Origin: Eubacterium sp. | GTDB taxonomy: Bacteria > Bacillota > Clostridia > Lachnospirales > Lachnospiraceae | Reading direction: 5' to 3' | NCBI GenBank assembly: GCA_017459945.1 | Contig: JAFUBZ010000001.1 | Coordinates: 1-38,777, forward strand | DNA length: 38,777 nt | Part shown: one piece after another, positions 31,614-38,777 of the stretch | How the letters are laid out: each line of letters opens with the position of its first letter | Position numbering within the stretch: the first letter of the stretch is position 1 | The notes under the pieces: model-generated | What the model was told of the DNA's origin: nothing | Seen by the model: only the letters and a program-made list of their open reading frames with translations | Database searches by the model: none | Translations under genes and position numbers: made by a program

Positions 31614-33179
31614 TTAAAACGAGATGTTTAACAGCTCAAATGAGAGCAGCAGTTTTAAACGGGTCTTCGGATCGTCAAAATCCAGACCATATTGCTCGCC
31701 GAGATTCTTAATATGATAGATCACATTGTTCCGGTGCATATCCATCTTTTTGGCAACATCGGTATAATTCCGGTCGCAGTTTAAGTATTCATAAAGGATG
31801 CGGACCTGCTGCCGGGATTTTTTTGTGTCTTTTTTGATCAGATCCAGCAGGCAGGGTTCGCAGTAATAGGATACCTGATCCCTGACCGGATTCTGATAGA
31901 TCAGATCCTGCACAACATAATCTTCAAAAAAGAAAAACGGAATTTTGGAACCGGCTGCAGGAGTGGCGAACTCCCGCATGTTTGCAGCCTGTTTATAAGC
32001 CCCCGGGAAGTTGCTGATCGTAAAAAACGGCCGGCTGAAGTATACCTGCATTTTTTGATGGGAGAAACTGTTCAGCAAGGACTGCAAGAATGTTGTCAGA
32101 TACTCCCGGTAGTTTGGCAGCTGTGCTGAAGGGATCTGGTGCAGGATGATCACTGCATCATGCCAGGAAAAGATCTGACTGTTGACCATATTATTTCTTA
32201 ACTGCTGCAGGAAAAACTGTTCTGCGGATTTTTTGCTGACATCCGATTCGATCAGAGTCAGGACGAAGTTTCCTTCAAAAGGAAGTTCGCTGTAATAGAT
32301 GCGTTCTTTGATCTGTTCCGGCGAAGTGTCCGGATTCTCCAGAAGATCCATCAGCAGATAGTCTGTGACGGAACGATCGCGCAGGAAGGTTGTATGCCTT
32401 TTTTTCAAAATACGTTCAACAGCATCACACAGGACATCAAATAATTGTTTTTCATAGATGCGCGGAAGCTTATCCGTAAACAGTAAAACACAGTATACGG
32501 CGAGCTGGTTACTGATCTTGACAGTGCGGAAATAAGCGGGGGTCTTGTCCGTATCATCTTTGCTGAAGGCAAGACCCTGATCGTTCAACGTTTCAAAATA
32601 ATTCTGTTTTTCCAAAAACTTGACCGTTTCCATATTCAGATAGCCTGACCGAATCGCTTCCGGATAAAAAGGACTGTTAACATCCGGCTGAAAGACGGAT
32701 TGTGCCAGCAGTTTCAATGCGGGGTCATAAAGAAGCATGGCGGAAGCTATTTTTTCTTCTGCAATGTTGATCAGTTCCTGAAAAGGCGCGTCCTGAAAAA
32801 CAGCAAAATCCAGCTTCCGTTCCCAGTCTGCAAATGCAGAAAAGTGACTCTGCAGATCATTGAATCCATGTGCCAGTTCGAAAGGGGATTGTAAAACGGT
32901 CGTATTGTTCGGCGAGGGCGAATCTGCTTTTTCGGTATTGCTGCCGCCAAGACTGTTCCGGTTGGCAAAACAGACAATGGAGACGTCCTGATCGATATCA
33001 GAAAGCAAAGAAAGCTGTCCCTGGTCTGTGACATACAAATAGTCTTGATCTAAAGTGGACAGATCCTCCGGCAGAAGGCGAAGTCCGATGATCTCTTTTT
33101 CGCCGTTGGAAAAAGGTGCCTCTGCCTCCGGATGGTCTGCAAAAAAACTGGTTAAGATCATTTCTATGGTAATCGTCAT
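31614..33179 (-). CDS. PucR/CdaR-type transcriptional regulator
   Basis: A 521-residue regulator. The N-terminal region (about 1-180) is of the PucR N-terminal/catabolite-sensor kind, the middle holds GAF-like and GGDEF-like CdaR segments (NFVLTLIESDVSKKSAEQFFLQQLRN), and the C-terminal PucR-type HTH is LLDLIKKDTKKSRQQVRILYEYLNCDRNYTDVAKKMDMHRNNVIYHIKNLGEQYGLDFDDPKTRLKLLLSFEL. Such proteins usually activate catabolic genes in response to the substrate. The start is the ATG at 33179 behind AGGAGGG; the frame extends 13 codons further without a ribosome site. It is divergent from the ferredoxin-flavoprotein-hydrolase operon beginning at 33394, its most likely target. A short inverted repeat sits in the shared intergenic region. 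Confidence 0.85.
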   Translation of the reverse strand: MTITIEMILTSFFADHPEAEAPFSNGEKEIIGLRLLPEDLSTLDQDYLYVTDQGQLSLLSDIDQDVSIVCFANRNSLGGSNTEKADSPSPNNTTVLQSPFELAHGFNDLQSHFSAFADWERKLDFAVFQDAPFQELINIAEEKIASAMLLYDPALKLLAQSVFQPDVNSPFYPEAIRSGYLNMETVKFLEKQNYFETLNDQGLAFSKDDTDKTPAYFRTVKISNQLAVYCVLLFTDKLPRIYEKQLFDVLCDAVERILKKRHTTFLRDRSVTDYLLMDLLENPDTSPEQIKERIYYSELPFEGNFVLTLIESDVSKKSAEQFFLQQLRNNMVNSQIFSWHDAVIILHQIPSAQLPNYREYLTTFLQSLLNSFSHQKMQVYFSRPFFTISNFPGAYKQAANMREFATPAAGSKIPFFFFEDYVVQDLIYQNPVRDQVSYYCEPCLLDLIKKDTKKSRQQVRILYEYLNCDRNYTDVAKKMDMHRNNVIYHIKNLGEQYGLDFDDPKTRLKLLLSFELLNISF

Positions 33180-33235
33180 CAGCGTTCCCTCCTGTGTTTC
33201 ATAAGAGAAGAATAGCATGTCTTAGATAAACATAA

Positions 33236-33253
33236 TTTGTAACATCCTACAAA
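33236..33253. promoter_or_regulatory. Inverted repeat, candidate operator of module B
   Basis: TTTGTA (33236-33241) and TACAAA (33248-33253) are perfect six-base arms with a six-base spacer, about 57 bases upstream of the PucR-type ATG and 140 bases upstream of the ferredoxin ATG. It is a reasonable site for the divergent regulator. No strong -35/-10 pair was found for the ferredoxin operon in 33254-33393, fitting an activator-dependent promoter. Confidence 0.4.
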
Positions 33254-33393
33254 AAAATAATAACAAATTTTTTAGAGGTTGGATATAGCGGAAATGAATC
33301 AAAAAGAATATTTGGATATGATTTTGCCAAGAACAAAAAAACAATGTCGTTTACGAAACTTTAGAAATGGAATCATGATAGGAGGAACACAGC

Positions 33394-33630
33394 ATGAACA
33401 AAATCATCGTAAGCAAAGATCTGTGTGTGGGATGCCAGATCTGCTTCAAGTCCTGTTTTATCGATGTTATCAAATGGGACGCAGAGAAACGGATGCCGAT
33501 CATCAAATATCCGGAAGAGTGCGTACAGTGCGGTTTTTGTGAACTGAACTGTCCGAAGCGTGCGATCAAAATGGAACCGGATTATGAGAACTATATGTTC
33601 CCGCGCGAGAACATCTTCACAATGGATTGA
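33394..33630 (+). CDS. 2[4Fe-4S] ferredoxin (module B)
   Basis: A 78-residue ferredoxin with two full motifs, CVGCQICFKSC and CVQCGFCELNCP, separated by 24 residues that include the DAEKRMPII loop. It resembles the beta (ferredoxin) subunits that partner AprA-like flavoproteins. It is the first gene of module B, 21 bases before the flavoprotein gene, and ATAGGAGG precedes its ATG. It should supply electrons to that flavoprotein. Confidence 0.92.
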   Translation: MNKIIVSKDLCVGCQICFKSCFIDVIKWDAEKRMPIIKYPEECVQCGFCELNCPKRAIKMEPDYENYMFPRENIFTMD

Positions 33631-33651
33631 TCGAATAAGGAGGAAAAGCTG

Positions 33652-35388
33652 ATGGCAAATTATAAGACAGATCTCCTGGTGGTTGGCGGCTCTCTTGCGG
33701 GGCTTGCAGCAGCGATCACTGCAAAGGAGGAGAATCCGGAGGTGGAAGTACTTCTGGTAGAGAAATACACGACAGGTTATGCGGGAAAAGCAAACCGCGG
33801 TGCAGGTATCATGGATATGATCGGGGAATCCGACCCGGAAGACTATGTCAAATATCATACCCATTATATCGGGGAATACTTAAATGATCAGGACGCGCTT
33901 CGTCAGTATGCAAATACACTGGATGACGGTGTTGCACTTCTGGACAAATGGTCAAACGGAAAGATCAATAAGAACGAAGACGGATCCTTTAAAACACTGA
34001 AGTGGCTGGCACAGATCACAGGAGAAGATGAGAACGGCAAGCGTACGTTTGACGAGCCGGATCATTTCCCGTGGACACTGGTCTGCGTAGAGCTGGATTA
34101 TCTGATCAATGTAAGACGTTACGCTATGAAAGCAGGCGTAAAGATCGTTGACCGTGTAGGCGTTGTTGACCTGTTGAAGGACGGCGACCGTATCAGCGGT
34201 GCTGTCGGATATCACATTGATACAGAGGAGCAGATCGTATTTGAAGCGAAGGCAGTTCTTCTGGCAACCGGTTCCCAGAACTATCGTGTTATGCCGATGT
34301 GGTCACCGGGACGTGGCGAAGGTCTTGCGGCAGCATGGCGTGCAGGCGCGCAGTTCAGAAACTGTGAGTTTGGTTCTTTCTACAACTGGACTTCTCCGGA
34401 TCACTTTGAATCCAATATGGGCGTTGAGTTTGCGCTGTTCAATGATAAAGGCGTCAATGTTGGCCTTCCGCTTTGTCAGGGTGAGCACCCGGATGTAGAT
34501 GCGCGTTCACTTGCAGAATGTTATAAGCAGGTGATGGCAGGTAATGGTCCGATGCATTACCGCATTCAGGACAATCCGCTGATGCCGTATCTGTCTTCCG
34601 TATTGGCAAGCGATTCCTATTTTGACCGTCCGTATGCAGATGACTTCTGGGGCAGACTGTTCTTTAATGCATTTTCACAGCAGCTTTCGGATATCTGTAT
34701 CCCAGGTCTGATCGGTGAGTTCTCCGGATTGAAAGTAGATCATAATTTTGCGACAACCATTCCGGGACTCTATGCTGCAGGTGACATCTGCTACGGCGGT
34801 TCTGCCACAGCGGGTGCTGTACCGCCGCCGCCGGGACGTGTCAGAGGATCAGGTCTTGCATTTGCTCAGTATTCCGGACGTGTTGCGGGACCGAAAGCAG
34901 CAGAATACTGCAAGAACGCAGCACAGGGGGCGATCAACGATGCAGATATCAAGGCGATTGATGAACGCTTTATGGCACCGAAGAAAAACGGCGGTTCTGT
35001 CAAGGTAATGGACTTCATTCCGGAAATCCACAAGGTTATGCAGCCACTCGGCAACAGCCTGTATCGTCATGAAGATCGTATTCAGAAAGCGATTGATCGT
35101 ATTGAGGAACTGAAGGTAAAAGTGAATGAAGTGGGTGCAGAGGACGCGCACAACCTGTTTGGTGCAAATGAGATCCAGTCCATGCTGATCTGTGCAGAGC
35201 TTTTCTTCAGATCATCACTCTTAAGAAAAGAGAGCAGAGGATGGTTCTTGAGAGAAGACTATCCGGATCGTGATGATTCCGTCATCAAATGGTACACGAT
35301 GCAGAATGTCAATGGCGAGATGGTAAGTGGCGAAGAGATCGTACCGATTGATCAGTACACCTATAAGCCGGCGCCGATCACAGATTGA
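33652..35388 (+). CDS. FAD-dependent AprA/fumarate-reductase-like flavoprotein (module B)
   Basis: A 578-residue flavoprotein of the succinate dehydrogenase/fumarate reductase/AprA superfamily. The FAD loop is V-G12-G-S-L-A-G17 (third position Ser instead of Gly, a known variant), followed by an E-K strand end (LLVEKYTTGYAGKANRG). AVLLATGSQNYRVMP lies in the middle, and IPGLYAAGDICYGGSATAGAVPPPPGRVRGSGLAFAQYSGRVAG near residue 370-410. The C-terminal 150 residues contain a helical AprA/SdhA-like region (ALEIRSMLICAELFFRSSLLRKESRGWFLREDYP). The proline-rich VPPPPGR replaces the usual GANRLGG. Together with the ferredoxin it forms an AprAB-like pair, but an APS-reductase role is unlikely because no sulfur genes are near. 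Reduction of an unsaturated or aromatic ring substrate is inferred. It overlaps the region of the hydrolase ribosome site by only a few bases. Confidence 0.85.
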   Translation: MANYKTDLLVVGGSLAGLAAAITAKEENPEVEVLLVEKYTTGYAGKANRGAGIMDMIGESDPEDYVKYHTHYIGEYLNDQDALRQYANTLDDGVALLDKWSNGKINKNEDGSFKTLKWLAQITGEDENGKRTFDEPDHFPWTLVCVELDYLINVRRYAMKAGVKIVDRVGVVDLLKDGDRISGAVGYHIDTEEQIVFEAKAVLLATGSQNYRVMPMWSPGRGEGLAAAWRAGAQFRNCEFGSFYNWTSPDHFESNMGVEFALFNDKGVNVGLPLCQGEHPDVDARSLAECYKQVMAGNGPMHYRIQDNPLMPYLSSVLASDSYFDRPYADDFWGRLFFNAFSQQLSDICIPGLIGEFSGLKVDHNFATTIPGLYAAGDICYGGSATAGAVPPPPGRVRGSGLAFAQYSGRVAGPKAAEYCKNAAQGAINDADIKAIDERFMAPKKNGGSVKVMDFIPEIHKVMQPLGNSLYRHEDRIQKAIDRIEELKVKVNEVGAEDAHNLFGANEIQSMLICAELFFRSSLLRKESRGWFLREDYPDRDDSVIKWYTMQNVNGEMVSGEEIVPIDQYTYKPAPITD

Positions 35389-35402
35389 TAGGAGGAAAGC
35401 AG

Positions 35403-36260
35403 ATGAATCCACAGGATAGAAAACCAATCGGTCTGACCGATAAAGAAAAATTAAGCCCTGTTGCAAAATATTATACAGAAGAACTGGCGCCGCCGACCAA
35501 TCCGGCAGCGCTGCAGGCCCTGCTTGCAGGACCGATGGATCCAAAGCTTGCAAAGGATCCGTATGAAACGGCAAAGATCATGCTTCAGCCGGGGTATGTA
35601 GAAGGCGAGAACGGATATTGCATCATGGAAGATGGCTGCGGTTATCTTTCAGTCAACAATAAATTTCCAGGCGTTACGCTTGATATGATCAAATGGTGGT
35701 TTGCATGGCATCCGCTTGACAGTCTCCGCTATAAAATCTGGAATCCATATTGTCATCCATATGCAGCGATCGCTGATGTAGACAGAGAAAAAATCCTGGA
35801 TCCGAACATTCCAATCGAAGAGAAGAGTACAGATGTGGTACACTTTGTATGTGAAGACATCGGTGGCGGCGTACAGGATATCGTCATCCACTTCCGTCCG
35901 GTAGAGGAACTTGGTTTTACAAAGGAAGAGCTGGCCGAAGCGCATGCATGGGTAGCAGGCGGCTATGGTCTGGTAGAAAACCGCGTCGGCGAAAAAGGAA
36001 AAGCTCCTGTTATCATGATGCACTATTATCGTGAAACAGAGGATGGCATTGAATCCAGAACCCATTTCTGGATGGGATACCGTGTCGTTCAGGGCAAAAT
36101 GGTCAGAGTACTTCCGCCGGGCGTAAAGATTCCGGAGTTCATTCCGATGGGACTGGCATTGCACAATGTAGAGGAATTCTCACATCTGGCAAGCATTCTG
36201 CCGAAGGTTTATGCTGAGTTCGGAAGCCAGCCGTTCGATGCAGGTCTGGTAGAGTATTAA
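35403..36260 (+). CDS. PhlG / phloretin-hydrolase-like C-C hydrolase, copy 2
   Basis: A 285-residue second member of the DAPG hydrolase family. The core KWWFAWHPLDSLRYKIWNPYCHPY, VCEDIGGGVQDIVIHF and MGLALHNVEEFSHLASILPKVY segments are conserved; predicted zinc ligands are H118, E151, H254 and E258. It shares motif order and spacing with copy 1 (5277-6092) but differs in most loops, so the two probably act on different substrates. The stop codon of the flavoprotein lies 14 bases before the ATG and TAGGAGGAAAG lies between, so it is co-transcribed. The FMN ene-reductase-like gene follows 12 bases later. The reaction, by family, is hydrolytic C-C cleavage of an acyl-phloroglucinol-like compound. 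Confidence 0.85.
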   Translation: MNPQDRKPIGLTDKEKLSPVAKYYTEELAPPTNPAALQALLAGPMDPKLAKDPYETAKIMLQPGYVEGENGYCIMEDGCGYLSVNNKFPGVTLDMIKWWFAWHPLDSLRYKIWNPYCHPYAAIADVDREKILDPNIPIEEKSTDVVHFVCEDIGGGVQDIVIHFRPVEELGFTKEELAEAHAWVAGGYGLVENRVGEKGKAPVIMMHYYRETEDGIESRTHFWMGYRVVQGKMVRVLPPGVKIPEFIPMGLALHNVEEFSHLASILPKVYAEFGSQPFDAGLVEY

Positions 36261-36272
36261 AGGAGGCATCTC

Positions 36273-37238
36273 ATGAACAGAGTATGTGAAGTGTTGGGAA
36301 TTGAAAAACCGGTCATTCAGGGACCGATGGCGTGGATCTCTACAGCACCATTGGTTGCTGCAGTATCCAATGCAGGCGGCCTGGGTGTTCTGGGTGTTGG
36401 TTTTGCACCGGAACCGTTTATTATGGATCAGATCGCTAAGACCAGAGAGCTGACGGATAAGCCGTTTGGTATGAACTGTATCATGATCCCGGATAATCTG
36501 GAGCATGTGACAGGAATCATCACAGCAGCAAAACCGCCAGTTGTTTACGCAGACACCATTGACGGACTGGATCCGGCTCTCTGCAAGAAATATTTTGATA
36601 TCTGGCATGAAGCAGGCTGCAAGATCATCGTAAAGGCATCTCATATTGCGGATGCAAAGGTTGCAGCAGACGCCGGATGCGACGTCATGATCGTGAAAGG
36701 CTGGGAAGGCGGCGGACATGTTACTTTTGAAGCAACCACAGTTCTCGTTCCGCAGGCAGTCGATCTTCTGGATATGCCGGTTGTAGCTTCCGGCGGACTG
36801 GCAGACGGACGCGGTATCGCAGCTGCGATTGCAATGGGCGCTGACGGATTCGAAATGGGTACTGCCTTCATGGCAGCATGCGCAAACATGGTACATCCGA
36901 ATGTGAAGCAGGCAGTCATCGATGCCGGTGATATGTCAACCGTTATCACCGGATACTCTACAGATGAGCCTTGCCGTCAGATCAAAAATAAGCTGGCGAA
37001 CGAGCTGATCGCGATCGAAGCGAACCACACCAAGGCAGAAGCAGCAGAACTCCTTCGCCCGGTAGCGGAAAGCTCCTTAAAGAAAGCGATGATGGAAGGT
37101 GATATGGAAGACGGTGCCGTTATGGCAGGTCAGATCACAGCGCTGATCAAAGAAGAGCGTCCTGCAGCAGTCATCATCGATGCAGCGATTGCAGAAGCAA
37201 AAGAGATCCTTGCAAAAATGCCGGCATTTGAGTTTTAA
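36273..37238 (+). CDS. FMN-dependent nitronate monooxygenase/FabK-like oxidoreductase
   Basis: A 321-residue TIM-barrel FMN enzyme of the 2-nitropropane dioxygenase/FabK superfamily. Seen are KPVIQGPMAWISTAPLVAAVSNAGGLGVL, PFGMNCIM, KASHIADAKVAADAGCDVMIVKGWEGGGHV with the FabK-type His H149, and the FMN phosphate segment MPVVASGGLADGRGIAAAIAMGADGFEMGTAFMA. The conserved E-A-G-G-H is present as E-G-G-G-H. A FabK role in fatty acid synthesis is unlikely in this operon, which has no fab genes. Reduction of a C=C bond of an enone or unsaturated acid is a better fit to the context, though nitronate oxidation cannot be excluded. AAAGGAGG precedes the ATG. It is the last gene before an 11-bp palindrome that may end the operon. 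Confidence 0.85.
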   Translation: MNRVCEVLGIEKPVIQGPMAWISTAPLVAAVSNAGGLGVLGVGFAPEPFIMDQIAKTRELTDKPFGMNCIMIPDNLEHVTGIITAAKPPVVYADTIDGLDPALCKKYFDIWHEAGCKIIVKASHIADAKVAADAGCDVMIVKGWEGGGHVTFEATTVLVPQAVDLLDMPVVASGGLADGRGIAAAIAMGADGFEMGTAFMAACANMVHPNVKQAVIDAGDMSTVITGYSTDEPCRQIKNKLANELIAIEANHTKAEAAELLRPVAESSLKKAMMEGDMEDGAVMAGQITALIKEERPAAVIIDAAIAEAKEILAKMPAFEF

Positions 37239-37272
37239 GGTGTCATAAATGATATAAAACGAACTTTATTAG

Positions 37273-37313
37273 ATATGCCGGGCTGATGTGGATACTACAT
37301 TGGCCCGGCATAT
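37273..37313. terminator. Stem-loop after module B
   Basis: ATATGCCGGGC (37273-37283) and GCCCGGCATAT (37303-37313) form a perfect 11-bp stem with a 19-base loop. The following T content is modest (TCGTGTTTGT), so termination is likely but less certain than at the other sites. Confidence 0.6.
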
Positions 37314-37328
37314 TCGTGTTTGTAGATT

Positions 37329-37371
37329 TGACAAACACGTATTTGTCACACAATCAACCTCGTGCTAAAAT
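37329..37371 (+). promoter_or_regulatory. MATE promoter with 20-bp palindrome over the -35
   Basis: TTGTCA (37343-37348), a 17-base spacer and TAAAAT (37366-37371) form a sigma-70 promoter. The -35 is the right arm of TGACAAA (37329-37335) and TTTGTCA (37342-37348), whose centre CACGTA is nearly self-complementary too. A repressor of MarR/TetR type would block this promoter; no such gene is adjacent in the window. Confidence 0.7.
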
Positions 37372-37401
37372 ACAGTTACATGTTTAAAAGGAGACCATAG
37401 T

Positions 37402-38754
37402 ATGACACTTGCCAAAAAACCGGATCTGCTGCACGGTAGTTTATGGAAATCAATGCTGCTGTTTTCTATTCCATTGATCATCACCAACCTGCTGCAGGCA
37501 ATTTACAACATAGTAGATATGATTATCGTAGGTCAGTTTGCGGGAGCGACCGGTCTGGCTGCAGTCGGAAACGGCGGCCAGGTGACGATGCTGATCTTAG
37601 CGATCGTGATGGGGTTATCAAACGGTGGTGTTGTACTGGCAGCGCAGTTGCTTGGTGCAAAAAAGTCATTCCAGATATCAAATGTGATGGGGACCATGTG
37701 CGTGGCGTTCTTTTGCGTTGCGATCGCAATCACCGTTGTCGTGTTTGCGCTGGCAAAACCATTACTGCATGTGATGGATACGCCGCCGGAAGCATATGCA
37801 CAGACTGTGAATTATCTCCGGATCTGTGTGATCGGAACGGTTTTCATCTATCTGTATAATGTCATGGCGGCGCTGCTTCGGGGGATCGGAGAATCCATGA
37901 TCCCGATGCTTCTGATCATTATTACCGCAGTGCTCAATATCGTGCTCGACCTGATCCTGGTCGGGGTGTGTGATATGAATGCAACGGGTGCCGCGATCGC
38001 AACATTGATCGCACAGATTGTTTGCTGTGTTCTGGTATTCCCGCTTGCCGGCAGAAAATATGATTTCCTGAATCTGAAAAATGTACGTTTGCGGGTGCAG
38101 AAAAACCTATTAAAAAGTGTGTTGAAGATCGGTCTGCCACAGGCGATTCAGTTTACACTGACCAACATTTCATTTATTCTGGTGCTTGTTCTGGTCAATC
38201 ATTATGGCAATACAGCAGCAGCTGTTTCCGCTTCTGTCACAAGGCTCAGTTCTTTTGCTGTACTTGCAGGGCAGGCAGTGATGGGAGCGATCATCGCAAC
38301 AAGTGGTCAGAATATCGGTGCAGGAGAATATAAACGTGCCCAAAAGGGTATGCTTGTCGGAATCGTGTATGCGCTTCCTCTGGCAGTCATCTTTTTTCTG
38401 TTATCGGAATTCATTCCGCAAACGATGCTGCATATCTTTACAACCGATCCCGCTGTCCTTGCGATGGGCGGCCCATATCTTCGGATCTTTGCCTGGAGTT
38501 TCCTGATCGAGACGGTCATGTTCTGCCTGTTCGGTCTCCTGATTGGTGCGGGCTATACGCATGTGACCCTAAGCTGTGCGATCATTAATGCCTTTGCGGT
38601 CCGTTATGCACTGGCAAGAATCCTGAGCACAGTGACACCGCTGGGATTTCTTGGGATCGCATTGGCGTATCCGTTTGCGCCGCTTTGTTCGTGTATCATC
38701 TGTGTCACGTTCATATTGACGGGACGGTGGAAGAATAGCCGGGTGAAGGTATGA
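37402..38754 (+). CDS. MATE family multidrug/toxin exporter
   Basis: A 450-residue, 12-helix transporter of the multidrug and toxic compound extrusion family (LHGSLWKSMLLFSIPLIITNLLQAIYNIVDMIIVGQFAGATGLAAVGNGGQV; LLRGIGESMIPMLLII; SGQNIGAGEYKRAQKG). It likely exports an amphipathic or aromatic compound using a Na+ or H+ gradient. AAAAGGAGACC precedes the ATG. It has its own promoter with a palindromic operator, so it is separately regulated from module B but may protect the cell from a toxic intermediate or aglycone. It ends 23 bases before the window edge. Confidence 0.9.
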   Translation: MTLAKKPDLLHGSLWKSMLLFSIPLIITNLLQAIYNIVDMIIVGQFAGATGLAAVGNGGQVTMLILAIVMGLSNGGVVLAAQLLGAKKSFQISNVMGTMCVAFFCVAIAITVVVFALAKPLLHVMDTPPEAYAQTVNYLRICVIGTVFIYLYNVMAALLRGIGESMIPMLLIIITAVLNIVLDLILVGVCDMNATGAAIATLIAQIVCCVLVFPLAGRKYDFLNLKNVRLRVQKNLLKSVLKIGLPQAIQFTLTNISFILVLVLVNHYGNTAAAVSASVTRLSSFAVLAGQAVMGAIIATSGQNIGAGEYKRAQKGMLVGIVYALPLAVIFFLLSEFIPQTMLHIFTTDPAVLAMGGPYLRIFAWSFLIETVMFCLFGLLIGAGYTHVTLSCAIINAFAVRYALARILSTVTPLGFLGIALAYPFAPLCSCIICVTFILTGRWKNSRVKV

Positions 38755-38777
38755 GAAAACCTGGAATAATCGAGTAG

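Noticed and set aside
33279..33542. An open plus-strand frame starting at 33279 before the ferredoxin gene
   Set aside because: It runs into the ferredoxin gene in another frame, loses any sensible sequence and has no ribosome site. The ATG at 33394 with AGGAGG is the real start.
33394..35388. APS reductase (AprBA) reading of the ferredoxin-flavoprotein pair
   Set aside because: The layout is similar, but there is no sulfate adenylyltransferase, dsr or qmo gene nearby and the pair is fused into an operon with a PhlG-like hydrolase.
36273..37238. FabK enoyl-ACP reductase of fatty acid synthesis
   Set aside because: No acyl carrier protein or other fab gene is nearby, and the operon context is catabolic; the fold match alone does not support the name.
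1..38777. CRISPR arrays, tRNA or rRNA genes, and intact insertion sequences
   Set aside because: I saw no regularly spaced repeats, no cloverleaf-like segments, no rRNA signature and no transposase or integrase gene on either strand.

Overview
The window looks like a chromosomal stretch from an anaerobic, probably gut-associated Firmicute of the Lachnospiraceae/Clostridia type. The evidence is AGGAGG-like ribosome binding sites, a remnant EF-Tu tail of Firmicute type, a four-subunit ferredoxin-dependent 2-oxoacid oxidoreductase, rubredoxin and many ferredoxin-linked flavoproteins, and plant-glycoside hydrolases. The genus is inferred, not proven.

Layout. (1) 1-1735 is a scar: a 5'-truncated MobA-like nucleotidyltransferase, an MNT-HEPN toxin-antitoxin pair, and the last 17 codons of tuf followed by a strong terminator. 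(2) 1769-12309 is redox 'module A': a 3-hydroxyacyl-CoA dehydrogenase, a divergent TetR regulator with a clear palindromic operator, a fumarate-reductase-like flavoprotein, a monocluster ferredoxin, a PhlG/phloretin-hydrolase-like C-C hydrolase with all four predicted zinc ligands, an SDR, a second TetR, a flavodoxin lipoprotein, a DUF4405 membrane cytochrome, a DUF364 protein, an aldo/keto reductase with two Fe-S motifs and an Old Yellow Enzyme. (3) 12300-17598, minus strand, holds a B12-binding radical SAM protein and a two-component system. (4) 17676-21818, minus strand, holds a LysR regulator and a porCDAB-type operon. (5) 22125-31508 holds a lipoprotein, a GH2 glycosidase, a flavin reductase-rubredoxin fusion, a GT-B-like protein, a GPH sugar symporter and a GH36 alpha-galactosidase. 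(6) 31614-38754 is 'module B': a PucR/CdaR-type regulator, a 2[4Fe-4S] ferredoxin, a second FAD flavoprotein, a second PhlG-like hydrolase, an FMN ene-reductase/nitronate-monooxygenase-like protein and a MATE exporter.

How the parts may work together. Two separate modules each pair a ferredoxin and a FAD reductase with a PhlG-family hydrolase and a further flavin or nicotinamide reductase. The known PhlG-family enzymes (2,4-diacetylphloroglucinol hydrolase and Eubacterium ramulus phloretin hydrolase) cleave a C-C bond next to a polyhydroxylated aromatic or beta-diketone-like ring. I infer a reductive pathway for plant polyphenols or related cyclic ketones: sugars are removed by GH2/GH36, the conjugated ring or side chain is reduced by the flavoproteins, the hydrolase cleaves it, and the acyl and 2-oxoacid products are handled by the 3-hydroxyacyl-CoA dehydrogenase and the ferredoxin-linked oxidoreductase. 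The substrate is unknown. The paired architecture is the strongest candidate here for an undescribed system. No tRNA, rRNA, CRISPR array or intact mobile element was seen.
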